Notes under the pieces: generated by a model | Told to the model about the DNA's origin: nothing | The model's database searches: none | What the model saw: the letters and a program-made list of their open reading frames with translations, nothing else | Position numbers and translations under genes: made by a program | Shown: in pieces, positions 9,419-20,700 of the stretch | How positions within the stretch are numbered: position 1 is the first letter of the stretch | How the letters are laid out: every line of letters starts with the position of its first letter | Assembly (NCBI GenBank): GCA_019638285.1 | Contig: JAHBUB010000028.1 | Span: 1-50,005, forward strand | DNA length: 50,005 nt | From: Cyclobacteriaceae bacterium | GTDB lineage: Bacteria; Bacteroidota; Bacteroidia; Cytophagales; Cyclobacteriaceae | Direction: 5' to 3'

Positions 9419-10413
9419 ATTTTACCATAAGAAAATGGATTTTGCGTTTTCCTTCTCTCATGCTGATTCGAGGCTGGATGAAGAATATAAAATTCAAAAA
9501 GCATCAGAATTTATCCCTCTATCGGTTTATTAAAATATTTATTTCCAACATTCAGAAGGATGACCTTATTAATAGGGCCAATGGTGTAGCCTATAACTTT
9601 ATATTGGCTATTTTCCCCGCAGTTATTTTCTTGTTTACATTAATACCATACATCGCACGCTATTTTCCTGAAGTAAACAAAAATAGTATTATGGAATTTA
9701 TTGGCGAGATGCTTCCGCCCAGTATGTATGAGGTAATTTCCTCTACGGTTTTTGACATTATTAGCAATCAAAGAGGAGGTCTATTAACATTCGGTTTTTT
9801 ATTCGCCTTATATTTATCGACCAATGGGATGATGGCTTTGATGCGAGCATTTAACGCATGCTACCAAACGGTAGAGCGGAGAAGTGCATTTAAAATGAGA
9901 ATTACAGCCACAGGCCTCACCTTTATGCTGGCCGTTGTTGTTATTATGGCGGTGGCACTTTTAGTAGTAGGCCAGTTTGCCATCGACCATATCACAGCAA
10001 ACCTCTCCGAGTTCAGCAGCTTTAATTTTGATGCTTACACCGTTTATTTGCTTTTGGGGTTGCGGTTTCTGGTAATATTTGTGGTATTCTTTTTGGCCAT
10101 TTCATTTATTTATTATTTCGGCCCTGCGGTACATTACAATTGGAGATTCTTTTCGATAGGCTCATTTGTTGCTACACTTGGTTGCCTTGGAATTTCTTAT
10201 CTTTTCTCTTACTACATTACGAATTTTGGTACTTACAATAAATTATATGGCTCCATCGGAGTGCTGATTGCCCTTATGATTTGGGTTCAACTAATCACAG
10301 TAGTGCTTTTGTTTGGATACGAAATCAATGCTAGTCTTCATCATGGAATTAGATTGGAAGCAATTGAATCGCATAAGAGACAGATGCGGATCGCCAACCA
10401 GGGAGATGAATAG
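9415..10413 (+). CDS. YihY/UPF0761 (BrkB-like) inner membrane protein
   Basis: A 332-residue polytopic membrane protein with about six helices. The family marks are the N-terminal RANGVAYNFILAIFPAVIFLF segment, LYLSTNGMMALMRAFN, the YYFGPAVHYNWRFFSIG stretch, and the terminal YGSIGVLIALMIWVQLITVVLLFGYEIN. The family was once called ribonuclease BN or BrkB, but neither the RNase nor a serum-resistance role is accepted for the general family, and its function remains open. About 55 cytoplasmic residues precede the first helix. It is the last gene of the mltG operon, overlaps the thioesterase by four bases, and is followed directly by a terminator. Confidence 0.9.
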   Translation: MNFTIRKWILRFPSLMLIRGWMKNIKFKKHQNLSLYRFIKIFISNIQKDDLINRANGVAYNFILAIFPAVIFLFTLIPYIARYFPEVNKNSIMEFIGEMLPPSMYEVISSTVFDIISNQRGGLLTFGFLFALYLSTNGMMALMRAFNACYQTVERRSAFKMRITATGLTFMLAVVVIMAVALLVVGQFAIDHITANLSEFSSFNFDAYTVYLLLGLRFLVIFVVFFLAISFIYYFGPAVHYNWRFFSIGSFVATLGCLGISYLFSYYITNFGTYNKLYGSIGVLIALMIWVQLITVVLLFGYEINASLHHGIRLEAIESHKRQMRIANQGDE

Positions 10414-10718
10414 TTGATGAAATTTTCTTTATAAAAAGACTTTCTATAGAACAGTCTTTTTTTGTTGGGGTCAGAATATGTAATCAACTGACTATTCAAG
10501 TCAGAGTTACCAACTACTTAAATCTTCTGTCGGGGAGAAATTACCCATATAATTCTAAAGTTATTTTGCATAGGGGAATATTTTCTTTGCCAAGATTATA
10601 AATGTTGAGTTATCTATAAGGTTAGGCTCATATTTTATTTATACGGTAAGTTCAATCTTAAAAGTTGTCATTAGCCTTGCGCCTTAACTTTTAATACCTA
10701 AACCTAACTTATTTAAAC
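10414..10718. other. 305-base gap before susC
   Basis: Apart from the terminator at its left end, this gap holds no gene I can support. It is AT-rich and should contain the susC promoter. The nearest match to a Bacteroidetes -7 box is TAGCCTTG at 10672-10679, one base off consensus and without a clear upstream element. No riboswitch or sigma-factor recognition palindrome is obvious. Confidence 0.5.
10433..10463 (+). terminator. Rho-independent terminator after the mltG operon
   Basis: AAAAAGACT (10433-10441) and AGTCTTTTT (10453-10461) form a 9-base stem with an 11-base loop, ending in a run of seven T. It lies 20 bases after the YihY stop. Confidence 0.8.
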
Positions 10719-13700
10719 ATGGCCAAATTTTACGCAACAATAATGGGCTTGCTTCTATTTGCGAGTACTATTAATGCCCAAACCCGAGTAGTGTCGGGTA
10801 GGGTTACTTCGGCAGAGGACCAGTCCGCTCTGCCTGGGGTGAATGTGGTAGTTAAGGGAACCACCACTGGTAGCATTACAGATTTTGATGGTAATTACCG
10901 TCTTGAGGTTTCTGGACAAAACACAGTATTGGTTTTCTCATTCATTGGTTTTCTAACTCAAGAGGTTTCTACAGAGGGAAGGTCTGAGATCAATGTCTCC
11001 ATGGCAAATGATGTAACTGAGTTAAGCGAAGTTGTAGTGGTGGGATATGGAACACAACAAAAGAGAGATCTGACAGGCGCAATCTCTTCTGTAAGTGGTA
11101 AAGATATTAACAATGCCCCAGTACAAAGTTTTGATCAGGCATTACAAGGTAGATCAGCTGGGGTAAGTGTATCATCACCAAATGGGGCATTAAATAACCC
11201 ACCGGTTATCCGAATTAGAGGTATAAACTCTATAAATCTGAGCTCTTTTCCATTGGTTGTAATTGATGGAGTTCCTACTTACACTGACAATATATCTACT
11301 AACTCGGCTCCATTTAACCCATTGGCGAGTGTGAACCCCGCAGATATCGAAAGCATAGACGTATTGAAAGATGCTTCTGCAACAGCTATTTATGGATCAC
11401 GCGCGAGTGCAGGAGTTATCTTAATTACTACCAAAAAAGGTGGTAAGGGAAACATGAAGGTAAACTACGATTCGTGGATTAGCTGGACCAGCCAAGCAAG
11501 GAAAAACATCAAGATTACTGGAGCTGAGGACTTCATGACTCTAAAAAATGAAGGATTGGTAAACGCAGGACTACCGCCAGCTTATTTCCCAAGCTATGAT
11601 GCTGATGGTAAATTAATTGATACAGATTGGAGTAAATACTTTTTTCAAACAGGTTTTTCTCACTCGAATGCATTAAGTTTTTCTGGAGGATCGGATAAGA
11701 CCAATTATTATATGTCAATTGGGTATACTGATCAACAAGGATTTGTGAAACTAAATGAATTTTCGAGAACCCAGGGAAGAGCAAGGGTTGATCATAAACT
11801 TTTTAAAACGGTAACCATTGGTGCTAATGTTTCATTTTCTAATACTGCTACAGTTTCAGCGAATTCCGGATCTGTGTCAGGTCAAACGGGTGATTTTGCC
11901 AACGGGCCGCGCTTAGTGCTTAATGTCGATCCGAATATTGCCCCTTATAATAACGATGGATCGTATAATATAGGCACGGGAGGTGCCATTGGAAAAATGA
12001 ATAACCTTCGGGCATCACCGTTTCCAAACCTTGCTATCGCAATGGATAAAGACAGATTCAGTAGCGAGGGTAGTCAAATTCAGGCGAGTGCATATCTCAA
12101 CTGGGAAATTTTGAAAAACCTGAACCTCAAAACGCAATATGGGATAGATCGTCTTTCATTGACTGATGAAGCGTATGAGAACCCACTTCAAAATCCTGGT
12201 TTTGCTGTGGGTGGTAGAGCGGTGAATATTCAACGTTTAAATACAAGATGGAACTGGCAAAATACTGCTCAATACGATTTTCAATTAGCCGATAACCATA
12301 ACGTTTCATTGTTGGCAGGTGGAGAGCAACAATATACGCAAGTGAACAGATGGGGTATTTTAAGATCAAACCAATCAGACCCATTCTTTACAAATGCATT
12401 GGGGAATTTTGTAAATACCATTCCTAACCAAGATCAAGCAGGAAACAATATTGCTATCGCTGGAGAGAACTTCTTGCTATCTTATTTCGGAAGGGTGAAT
12501 TATGATTTTAATAAAAAATATTTTGCTACGTTCAATTACAGAAGAGATGGGTACTCTGCATTTGCAGCTGGAAACAAGTGGGGTAACTTCTACGGAGGAT
12601 CTTTGGGTTACTCAATCTCCGAAGAGGATTTTTGGCAGAATTCAAGCCTCAGCTCTAAGGTTAATTATTTGAAGTTGCGGACAAGCTATGGCCTTGTAGG
12701 AAATAATCAAGGGATTAATGATTTCGCTTCATTACAAACTTACAGTGGAGGCTTGTACGGAGATAAGCCCACATTGTACTTTTTCAGAGCTGGAAATACT
12801 GAATTATCCTGGGAGACAAGTAAGAAAATGGATGTCGGTTTCTCTGCTGGATTATTGGATGATAGAATCAGTTTAGAGTTTGCGTACTACAAAAATGATG
12901 TGGATGGTTTGATCCTAAATGTGCCTCAGTCACCTTCGAAAGGCGTGCCTAATCCTGACAATCCAAATATTATTCCTCAAAACGTGGGTTCAATGCGTAA
13001 CACTGGAATCGAGTTATCATTGAGAGCAACAGCTATAAGAAATACAGATTTTAGCTGGGTTATCAGTGCCAATGTGACCACGCTTAAAAATGAAGTGCTT
13101 TCTTTGGATGGTGACAATCAACAAATACTGTCTTCAGAAAACGTTATTCGAGTAGGTGAGTCGATTTCTAGTTTATGGGCTGTGCCTACCTTAGGTGTTA
13201 ATCCTGACAACGGAAGACGCCTGTTCGAAAAAGCAGATGGTACAGTTGTTCAATATGATCTTGCGGCACCATCAAGCCAGCGCTGGACGAGGGTATCTGA
13301 TGGCGGAGCAGTAACTCCGATAAATGCACAATCAGATGGTAGGATACAAGGTCCCGCTTTGCCTAAATGGTATGGCGGCTTTGATAACACCTTCAAGTAT
13401 AAGAACTGGGACCTGGGTCTATTTATGCAGTTTTCAGGTGGTAATTATATCATGAATGGTACTAAGGCAGGTCTTAGAGATCAGAGATTTTTCAACTTTA
13501 GTACGGATGTACTAGATCGTTGGACACCGACCAATACAAGTGGTTCCATCCCAAGACTTGTGTTTGGTGATAATATTTCTAACGGAGGTGCTGCATTACC
13601 TATTTCTGAGAATGTGGAAAAAGCTGACTTTTTACGTATGAGAAACATTATGTTAGGATACACTTTGCCTCCTGCCGTAATTAGTAGGTTAAAAATATCA

Positions 13701-13868
13701 AGCGCCAGGATTTATGGACAGGTTCAGAACCCATTTATTATTACAAAATATGAGGGATTTGATCCTGAGATATCAGTAAATGGTAATAGTAACTTGACTC
13801 CTGGAATTGATAGGAATGCAATAGGACAAGCAAGGACTATTTCACTTGGAGTAAATATTGGATTCTAA
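10719..13868 (+). CDS. SusC/RagA family TonB-linked outer membrane protein
   Basis: A 1049-residue TonB-dependent transporter that imports oligosaccharides or peptides across the outer membrane with its SusD lid. Residues 1-20 are a signal peptide ending near INAQ. Residues 22-105 are a carboxypeptidase-regulatory-like domain (VSGRVTSAEDQSALPGVNV, GTTTGSITDFDGNY). The SusC link motif SEVVVVGYGTQQKRDLTG follows, then the plug with IRGINSINLSSFPLVVIDG and a 22-strand-type barrel to the aromatic end SLGVNIGF. No N-terminal extension for an anti-sigma partner (STN domain) is present, so it is probably not controlled by a FecI/FecR pair. The susD partner starts 42 bases later. The substrate cannot be read from the sequence, but neighbouring peptidase genes favour peptides. 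Confidence 0.95.
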   Translation: MAKFYATIMGLLLFASTINAQTRVVSGRVTSAEDQSALPGVNVVVKGTTTGSITDFDGNYRLEVSGQNTVLVFSFIGFLTQEVSTEGRSEINVSMANDVTELSEVVVVGYGTQQKRDLTGAISSVSGKDINNAPVQSFDQALQGRSAGVSVSSPNGALNNPPVIRIRGINSINLSSFPLVVIDGVPTYTDNISTNSAPFNPLASVNPADIESIDVLKDASATAIYGSRASAGVILITTKKGGKGNMKVNYDSWISWTSQARKNIKITGAEDFMTLKNEGLVNAGLPPAYFPSYDADGKLIDTDWSKYFFQTGFSHSNALSFSGGSDKTNYYMSIGYTDQQGFVKLNEFSRTQGRARVDHKLFKTVTIGANVSFSNTATVSANSGSVSGQTGDFANGPRLVLNVDPNIAPYNNDGSYNIGTGGAIGKMNNLRASPFPNLAIAMDKDRFSSEGSQIQASAYLNWEILKNLNLKTQYGIDRLSLTDEAYENPLQNPGFAVGGRAVNIQRLNTRWNWQNTAQYDFQLADNHNVSLLAGGEQQYTQVNRWGILRSNQSDPFFTNALGNFVNTIPNQDQAGNNIAIAGENFLLSYFGRVNYDFNKKYFATFNYRRDGYSAFAAGNKWGNFYGGSLGYSISEEDFWQNSSLSSKVNYLKLRTSYGLVGNNQGINDFASLQTYSGGLYGDKPTLYFFRAGNTELSWETSKKMDVGFSAGLLDDRISLEFAYYKNDVDGLILNVPQSPSKGVPNPDNPNIIPQNVGSMRNTGIELSLRATAIRNTDFSWVISANVTTLKNEVLSLDGDNQQILSSENVIRVGESISSLWAVPTLGVNPDNGRRLFEKADGTVVQYDLAAPSSQRWTRVSDGGAVTPINAQSDGRIQGPALPKWYGGFDNTFKYKNWDLGLFMQFSGGNYIMNGTKAGLRDQRFFNFSTDVLDRWTPTNTSGSIPRLVFGDNISNGGAALPISENVEKADFLRMRNIMLGYTLPPAVISRLKISSARIYGQVQNPFIITKYEGFDPEISVNGNSNLTPGIDRNAIGQARTISLGVNIGF

Positions 13869-13910
13869 ATTAGGTATGTCATTCGTAGGAAGAGACATTC
13901 AAATTTTAAT

Positions 13911-15392
13911 ATGAAAAACATGAAAAACATAAAAATCATATCTCTGATCTTGATAATGGTTGCAGTTTCAGCATCGTGCGATACTGAGAAATTGGAGCCA
14001 GCACCTTCGATCCTTTTTTCTGACTTGGTAGTATTTAAAACACCAAGCAGAATTGCTCAACAGCTCAATGGGCTGTACAGTGGGAACTCCATTAAGAACG
14101 GAAACTTTCTGGGTGGTCGCTATTTTATCTATAGCGACATTAGAGGGGAGGAGTTTATTAATGTGCGTGGTAATGCCTCCACAGGACTAAATATCTGGAA
14201 CTTTACTATGGTAGAATCGTCAGGTCCACCAGCTTCAATTTGGCGATACGCCTATGCATCTATCAATTTGGTGAATACGTTTCTTGCCGGACTTGAGGCC
14301 AACAAAAATAATTTTGTTGCTCCGGATTTCCCGGCTGATTATTCAACGACAGTAGATCAATATATTGGAGAGGCCAGATTTATAAGAGCAGTAGCCTATC
14401 ATTACTTGTTACAAAGCTTTGCCAAGTCTTATCAATCAACGGGCAATGGCAGTAGCTTGGGGTTGCCAATACGCTTGAATGCTGAATCCAAAAGTGATAA
14501 CAACGATTTAGCAAGAAGTACCGTAGCTGAAGTTTATACACAAATACTTGATGATTTAAATTTTGCGGAAGCAAACGTTCCTTTAACATATGGCGAGGAT
14601 TTGCTTAACGTGTCTCGCGCACACCGCAATTCGGTAATAGCCTTCAAAACAAAGGTGTATCTAGCAATGGGAAAGTGGGATGATGTAATTACAGAGGCAA
14701 ATAAAATTGTTTCTGCGACTGCTCCGTTTGTAGCATCAACAGGTGTTGCCAATGCTTTGGAAACAAGCATTAGCAATGTTTTTGCTGCACCGCAATTGAC
14801 TAAAGAAAACATGTTTTCAATGATTTTCACTAACCAGGACAACCCGGGCACTCAGAATCAGCTTGGATTTTATTGGCAGGCAGCCGGTGGTGCTGAATAC
14901 TACCTTAATCCTACAGGAATTATAAGCGATCCAAATTGGCTATCGACAGATGATAGAAGGGATTTAATAGTGACTTCAGGTGGAAACGATTGGCTAAATA
15001 AATTTCCTACTCCTACGCCTTATACTGATAAAGTTCAAATTATCAGATACAGCGAGGTGTTGTTGAATTTAGCTGAGGCGAGAGTTCGTTCTACAAATAC
15101 TGTAGATGCACAAGCATTAGCGTTGCTTAATGCAGTGCGAGGAAGAGCAGACGCAAGCACACAATGGGTGGCTGGTGATTTTGCAGATGCCGATGCACTC
15201 ACTGCCGCAATTCTACACGAAAGACAAATTGAATTTTTGGGAGAAGGAATGCGCTCTCTTGATGTGATGCGGTTAAATATACCATTTGCAGCAAAGGGAA
15301 GTGTGCCTTCTGTGGATCCTACAGACCCTACTTACTTGTGGCCAATTCCGGATACTGAGTTAAGGGCAAATTCTTTGATGGTTAGAAATTAG
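13911..15392 (+). CDS. SusD/RagB family nutrient-binding lipoprotein
   Basis: A 493-residue outer-surface lipoprotein that forms the lid of the SusC channel. The signal peptide ends in the lipobox VSASC, giving lipidation at Cys23. The TPR-like SusD core shows GEARFIRAVAYHYLLQSFAKSY, VAEVYTQILDDLNFAE, HRNSVIAFKTKVYLAMGKWD and the C-terminal VRGRADAS and ILHERQIEFLGEGMRSLDVMRL motifs. A second ATG nine bases downstream (13920) is an equal start candidate. It is cotranscribed with susC. The gene ends 8 bases before a strong inverted repeat. Length is normal for the family. The ligand is unknown. Confidence 0.94.
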   Translation: MKNMKNIKIISLILIMVAVSASCDTEKLEPAPSILFSDLVVFKTPSRIAQQLNGLYSGNSIKNGNFLGGRYFIYSDIRGEEFINVRGNASTGLNIWNFTMVESSGPPASIWRYAYASINLVNTFLAGLEANKNNFVAPDFPADYSTTVDQYIGEARFIRAVAYHYLLQSFAKSYQSTGNGSSLGLPIRLNAESKSDNNDLARSTVAEVYTQILDDLNFAEANVPLTYGEDLLNVSRAHRNSVIAFKTKVYLAMGKWDDVITEANKIVSATAPFVASTGVANALETSISNVFAAPQLTKENMFSMIFTNQDNPGTQNQLGFYWQAAGGAEYYLNPTGIISDPNWLSTDDRRDLIVTSGGNDWLNKFPTPTPYTDKVQIIRYSEVLLNLAEARVRSTNTVDAQALALLNAVRGRADASTQWVAGDFADADALTAAILHERQIEFLGEGMRSLDVMRLNIPFAAKGSVPSVDPTDPTYLWPIPDTELRANSLMVRN

Positions 15393-15400
15393 TGAATTTT

Positions 15401-15449
15401 GGCCTTGCAGGTAAGTGGTTGTATTACTGCTGCCTGCAAGGCCTTACTC
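15401..15449 (+). terminator. Hairpin after susD, probable terminator
   Basis: GGCCTTGCAGG (15401-15411) and CCTGCAAGGCC (15433-15443) are perfect 11-base complements with a 21-base loop, followed by TTACTCTTTT. It may end susCD transcription or set a drop in level before the S9 peptidase gene, since the T run is interrupted. Confidence 0.6.
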
Positions 15450-15494
15450 TTTTGATATATCAGTTTACTCAGGCAAGATCTTAAACTTGTTCCC

Positions 15495-17666
15495 ATGAAA
15501 TCATTTATTACAACAATATCTTTAGTACTCCTCCCTTACCTAATTTTTGGACAAACCAAAAAGCCAATTGTCACATCCGATTTAATGAAAATTGTGAATG
15601 CCAGTCAGGTGGAAGTATCTCCTGACGGAAGCAGGGCAATTATGGTAGTTACCAGCAAAGCGGTAAAAGATGAATCAGATTACTATTATACCAGACATCT
15701 TTATTTGTCTAATCTTTCAACAGTCGAGGAAGCAAAGCAACTTACCTACGGTGACAAAAGCGCAGGTCAGCCGGTCTGGTCCCCAGATGGGAAAAAAATT
15801 GCATTCGTAAGAGTGGAAAAGAACAAGCCTCAAATCTGGCTAATGTCATTGGATGGTGGTGAGCCATACCCAATAACGAAATCGAAAAATGGCGCTAGCT
15901 CTCCTCAATGGTCACCAGATGGTAAAAGCATTTTATATTCTTCGAGCATTCCATACCATGAAATTGACTCAAAATTGCCTTGGAATTATGAACGACCAGG
16001 TCGGAAGTATAATGATGAGCCAAACTTCAAGTCTATGTCTTCTGATCAAAAAAAACAGACAAAAGCCAGTCAGGATGGATCTATCGATGAAGTAAGAGCA
16101 TGGCTAGCAAAAAATGCGAGTCAGGGCAACCCTAGGGTATTTATTAATGAAAGCTTTCAAGCTGAAAATAATCTCTATACCGATTTAAGCTTTACGCATT
16201 TGTTCATTAAAGACTTATCCAAGGATGAAGAAGCTCAAATAACCGATGGGTTTCAAAACTTTTTAGGCGCGCAATGGTCACCAGATGGTAAAAATTTAAT
16301 AGCTCACTCAAGAGCCTATAAGGTACACCCTGACAGAGACATGGATACTGACCTTTGGTCCATTGATCCTACTACCAAAAGCGCAAAATTATTTTTGTCT
16401 TACTCAGGGTACAGCAGTTCTAATCCTATCTATTCACCAGATGGAAAACAGATTGCATTTAATGTAAAACCTGAGAATGACATTTATACGGCTCAAAGCC
16501 AAATAGCAGTTGTTTCCGCCAATGGGAGCAACCCAAAAGTTTTAACAGCATCACTAGACAGAGACTCATATAACGCTTCCTGGTCAAAAGACAATCAGTC
16601 CATTTATTTTACGGCTGGCTCTGAAGGTGACGGCATTCTTTTTAAAGTTTCCGCTAAAGGAGGGAAAATATCAAAAGTGATTGAAAGGGATGATGTTTCT
16701 GTTTCTGGCTTCGCGCTAAATGGAGACAGATTGGTGTACACAATGGCTACAATTGAAAACCCATCTGAAGTTTATTTGATGAACTTGAAAGATAAGTCAC
16801 AAAGGCAATTGACTAAATTGAATGAATGGGTTAACGGCAAAATCATATCTGTTCCTAAAGAATATTGGGTAACTCGCCCCGATGGAGTAAAAGTTCAATA
16901 TTGGGTGATGGAACCAGTAGGAAAAAAGACCGGAGTCAAATATCCAACAATTCTTTATATGCATGGAGGACCAGCTGGTATGTATGGCCCACTTAGCCAA
17001 TGGGATGAATTTCAGTTAGAGGCAAGCTGGGGATATGGAATTGTTTTCGCGAATCCTCGCGGTAGCAGCGGCTACGGAGATAAGTTCAAGAAGGGAAATA
17101 TGAAGGACTGGGGCCATGGCCCCGCTGGCGATATTTTGGGATCACTGGATGATGCAGCAAAGAACAATGATTGGATTGATCAAGATCAATTATTTCTTGC
17201 GGGAGGAAGTTATGCTGGGTACATGGTGGCATGGATTGTTGGACATGACCATCGCTTTAAAGCAGCAAATGCACAGCGTGGTGTTTATGATTTAGTTACT
17301 TTCTTAGGTGAGGGAAATCAATACCGATTGGTTCCTTCCTACTTTGGTGGTTATCCATGGGATGCTAAGTCCAAGGATTTAATTTATAGCGAATCACCAT
17401 TGTCGTATGTAGATCAAATAAAAACACCTTTGTTAATTATGCATAACGACAAAGATTTGCGAACAGGGGTAATTCAATCTGAGATGCTGTACAAAAGCCT
17501 CAAACTGCTTAATAAACCTGTCGAATATATTCGCTATCCTGATGAAGGTCATGAATTGTCGCGAAGTGGAAATCCACTCCGTATGATGGATCGAAACATT
17601 CGTATCATAGAGTTTTTTGAACGTTACGTTAATCATCCGGAAACGCCTGCGGCAGTTTCTCATTGA
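15495..17666 (+). CDS. Secreted S9 family prolyl-oligopeptidase-like serine peptidase
   Basis: A 723-residue peptidase of family S9 (acylaminoacyl or dipeptidyl peptidase type). A signal peptide of about 19 residues ends near IFGQ. The N-terminal half is a beta-propeller with repeated WSPDGK blades (VWSPDGKKIAF, QWSPDGKSILY, QWSPDGKNLIA, IYSPDGKQIAF). The C-terminal alpha/beta-hydrolase domain holds GGSYAG with the nucleophile Ser572, HNDKDL with Asp654 and EGHE with His686. It should act in the periplasm or at the surface on short peptides, which suits a position directly after susCD. A unit with the next gene is possible (76-base gap). Exact specificity (Xaa-Pro, acyl-amino acid or other) is unresolved. 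Confidence 0.92.
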   Translation: MKSFITTISLVLLPYLIFGQTKKPIVTSDLMKIVNASQVEVSPDGSRAIMVVTSKAVKDESDYYYTRHLYLSNLSTVEEAKQLTYGDKSAGQPVWSPDGKKIAFVRVEKNKPQIWLMSLDGGEPYPITKSKNGASSPQWSPDGKSILYSSSIPYHEIDSKLPWNYERPGRKYNDEPNFKSMSSDQKKQTKASQDGSIDEVRAWLAKNASQGNPRVFINESFQAENNLYTDLSFTHLFIKDLSKDEEAQITDGFQNFLGAQWSPDGKNLIAHSRAYKVHPDRDMDTDLWSIDPTTKSAKLFLSYSGYSSSNPIYSPDGKQIAFNVKPENDIYTAQSQIAVVSANGSNPKVLTASLDRDSYNASWSKDNQSIYFTAGSEGDGILFKVSAKGGKISKVIERDDVSVSGFALNGDRLVYTMATIENPSEVYLMNLKDKSQRQLTKLNEWVNGKIISVPKEYWVTRPDGVKVQYWVMEPVGKKTGVKYPTILYMHGGPAGMYGPLSQWDEFQLEASWGYGIVFANPRGSSGYGDKFKKGNMKDWGHGPAGDILGSLDDAAKNNDWIDQDQLFLAGGSYAGYMVAWIVGHDHRFKAANAQRGVYDLVTFLGEGNQYRLVPSYFGGYPWDAKSKDLIYSESPLSYVDQIKTPLLIMHNDKDLRTGVIQSEMLYKSLKLLNKPVEYIRYPDEGHELSRSGNPLRMMDRNIRIIEFFERYVNHPETPAAVSH

Positions 17667-17742
17667 GAGCTAATGCGGAGTTATGGATTAAAATGAGTTG
17701 TCATTACAATACCAGAATATCAATTATTTTAAATAAGACAGT

Positions 17743-20700
17743 ATGAAGAAAAGTATAATTAAAATCACAATCATCGCTTTGTTAATGTCGGTTGTGATCA
17801 ATTTGCCAGCTCAGCAGCTTGATATGGATAAATTGACCGGAATGAAAGCCAGAAGCATAGGCCCGGCAGGTATGAGCGGAAGGGTAACTGCCATCGATGT
17901 AGTATTATCCAACACAAGTATAATTTATGCGGGTACAGCATCCGGTGGATTGTGGAAAAGCACAAGCGCAGGGATTAATTGGACTCCTGTATTTGATAAA
18001 GAGAATACCCAATCCATAGGAGACATCGCTATCCAACAAAGTAACCCTTCTGTAGTTTGGGTAGGGACAGGTGAGGGAAATCCGCGTAACAGTATGAACA
18101 GTGGAGGCGGGATTTATAAATCGCTGGATGGTGGGGCGACATGGAAAAATATGGGACTTGAAAAAACAAGGAATATCCATCGCGTAATTATTGACCCGCA
18201 AAATCCCAATGTAGTATATGTAGGTGCCATTGGAGTCCCCTGGGGTGATCAAAAAGAAAGAGGTGTTTATAAAACGACAGATGGCGGAAAGACTTGGGAA
18301 AATATATTGTATATCAATGAGAAAACAGGAGTTGGTGATATGGTGATGGATCCATCTAACCCCAATAAATTGATTGTTGGTATGTACGAACACCACAGGA
18401 AGCCATGGCAGTTTGTAAGTGGTGGAGATGGCTCTGGCATGTATATCACCTATGATGGTGGTGCTACTTGGCAAAAGAAAACCAGCAAGAATGGCCTGCC
18501 TGAAGGAAACTTTGGACGTATGGGTTTTGCAATATCAATGAATAGACCTGAAATAGTTTACGCTTGGGTTGAAAGTTCCAAAAACGCTATTTACCGATCA
18601 GCTGATGGAGGTGAAAACTGGGTAAAGATGAACGATAAAACGGATGATATTGGAGGGAGACCTTTTTATTATTCCAGCATAGCGGTAGATCCAAAAAATG
18701 AAAATAGACTTTATACTTACTATTCTGAAGTGAATGTAAGCGAAGATGGAGGGAAAACATTCCGTAAATTACTTCCATACAGTGGTGTACATCCCGATCA
18801 CCATGCATGGTGGATTAACCCTGAAGACCCTGCTCATATGATCGATGGTAATGATGGAGGTCTTTATACTACGCATGACTATGGGAAGAATTGGAGGTTT
18901 GCCGAAAATATTCCGGTTACTCAATTTTATCATGTCAATGTGGATATGGAATTACCGTACAACGTATATGGGGGCGCACAAGACAATGGTGTATATGCTG
19001 GCCCAGCCTACATGTGGAAGGATCAAGGAATTTACAACACCTACTGGAAAGAACTCATGTTTGGTGATGGTATGGATGTGATTCCTGACCCTGTAGATAA
19101 CAGGTATGGTTATTCCATGACACAGAACGGAGCCTTGGTTCGTTATGATAAAGAAACAGGATATAAACATTCCATTAAGCCTACGCACCCTGATCCTAAA
19201 ATGCGATTGAGATTCAATTGGAATTCCGGACTGGCACTCGATCCATTTGACAACAACATCGTTTATTATGGAAGTCAATTTCTTCATAAGTCAACCGATA
19301 AGGGAGTAACCTGGGAAATAATTTCACCAGATCTTTCTTCAAATATGGAGTTCGATTATGAGAAAGAAGCCAAAGGTGGTGTGGGAACAGAAATAGGTTC
19401 TGAAAACTACGGTAACATTATTACTATTTCACCGAGCACTCTAGAGAAGAATGTGATCTGGGTAGGTACTGATGATGGCCACGTGCAACTTACTCGCGAT
19501 GGAGGTAAAACATGGACGGATGTGACACCTACAGTGGGATTTGCGAAAGGATCATGGATACCTCAGTTAAATGCCTCTACTTACAATGCAGGTGAAGTGT
19601 TTGTGGTAGCAAACAATTACAGAAAGGCGGACAGCAAGCCGTACCTTTTCCGCTCGAAAGATTATGGTAAAACATGGGTGAGTATGGTAAGTGGAGCGCA
19701 GCTGGGCGAAGAGAATTATGTGTTGGCCATGGTGCAAGACAAAGTTGAGCCAAAGTTGATATTTGTAGGAACTGAAAATGGACTTTTTATAAGTTTAGAT
19801 GAAGGGAAAAACTACACCAGATGGACTGTTGGATTTCCAAAATCAGCGCCTACGATGGACTTAGTAATTCATCCAAGGGAGCAAGATCTGGTGATTGGAA
19901 CATTTGGAAGGTCGTTCTATATATTAGATGATATTCGACCATTAAGAGAATTGGTAAAAAATGGAACGCAAGTATTATCCAAGACCATTCATTTATTCAC
20001 ACCTCCAGAAGCGTATATCGCAGAGTATCAATATGCGGATGGTGTAATGTTTCCTGCTGAGGGTATGTATATGGGTGAGAATCGTGCTGCGGGTGCAATG
20101 ATTTCTTACGTTGCCAATAAAGCGCAAGCTAAGAAGGAAGTTGCTGTAGAAGCACCATCTAAGAATAAAGGTAAAAAGACAGAAGTAAAACCAGAGCCGG
20201 TTCCTGCACCTGAAATAAAGGGCAATGTAAAGTACGATTCTGTTAAGATCGAGATATTCAACACAAAGGGAGAAAGGATTGTAAATGACAGAATGAAGTC
20301 ACCAGAAACTGGTGGTTTGCATCGCTATCAATGGGATTTAACAGAAACTGCACCAAAGGCACCATCAAGAGGCGGAGCAGGTGACAGATGGGGCGGATCA
20401 GTGAGTATAAAAGCATTGCCAGGAACTTATAAAGTAAGAATGACATATGGCGATGCAAAAGATTCAACACAACTCGTTGTAAAGTATGACCCACGTTTCA
20501 GTGTGTCGCAAGATATTTTGGAAGCCAGGTATAAAATGCAAAAAGATTTGGGTCAGATGATGGAGGTAGCAGCTACTGCTACTACTCGCCTGCGCGAATC
20601 CAATGATCTTGCTGCCGAATATTTGAAAGAAATGGAAAGCAGAAAGAATGAGGATTTAAAATCTAAAATAGACCAGACGAAAGCAGTTAAAGATTCTATT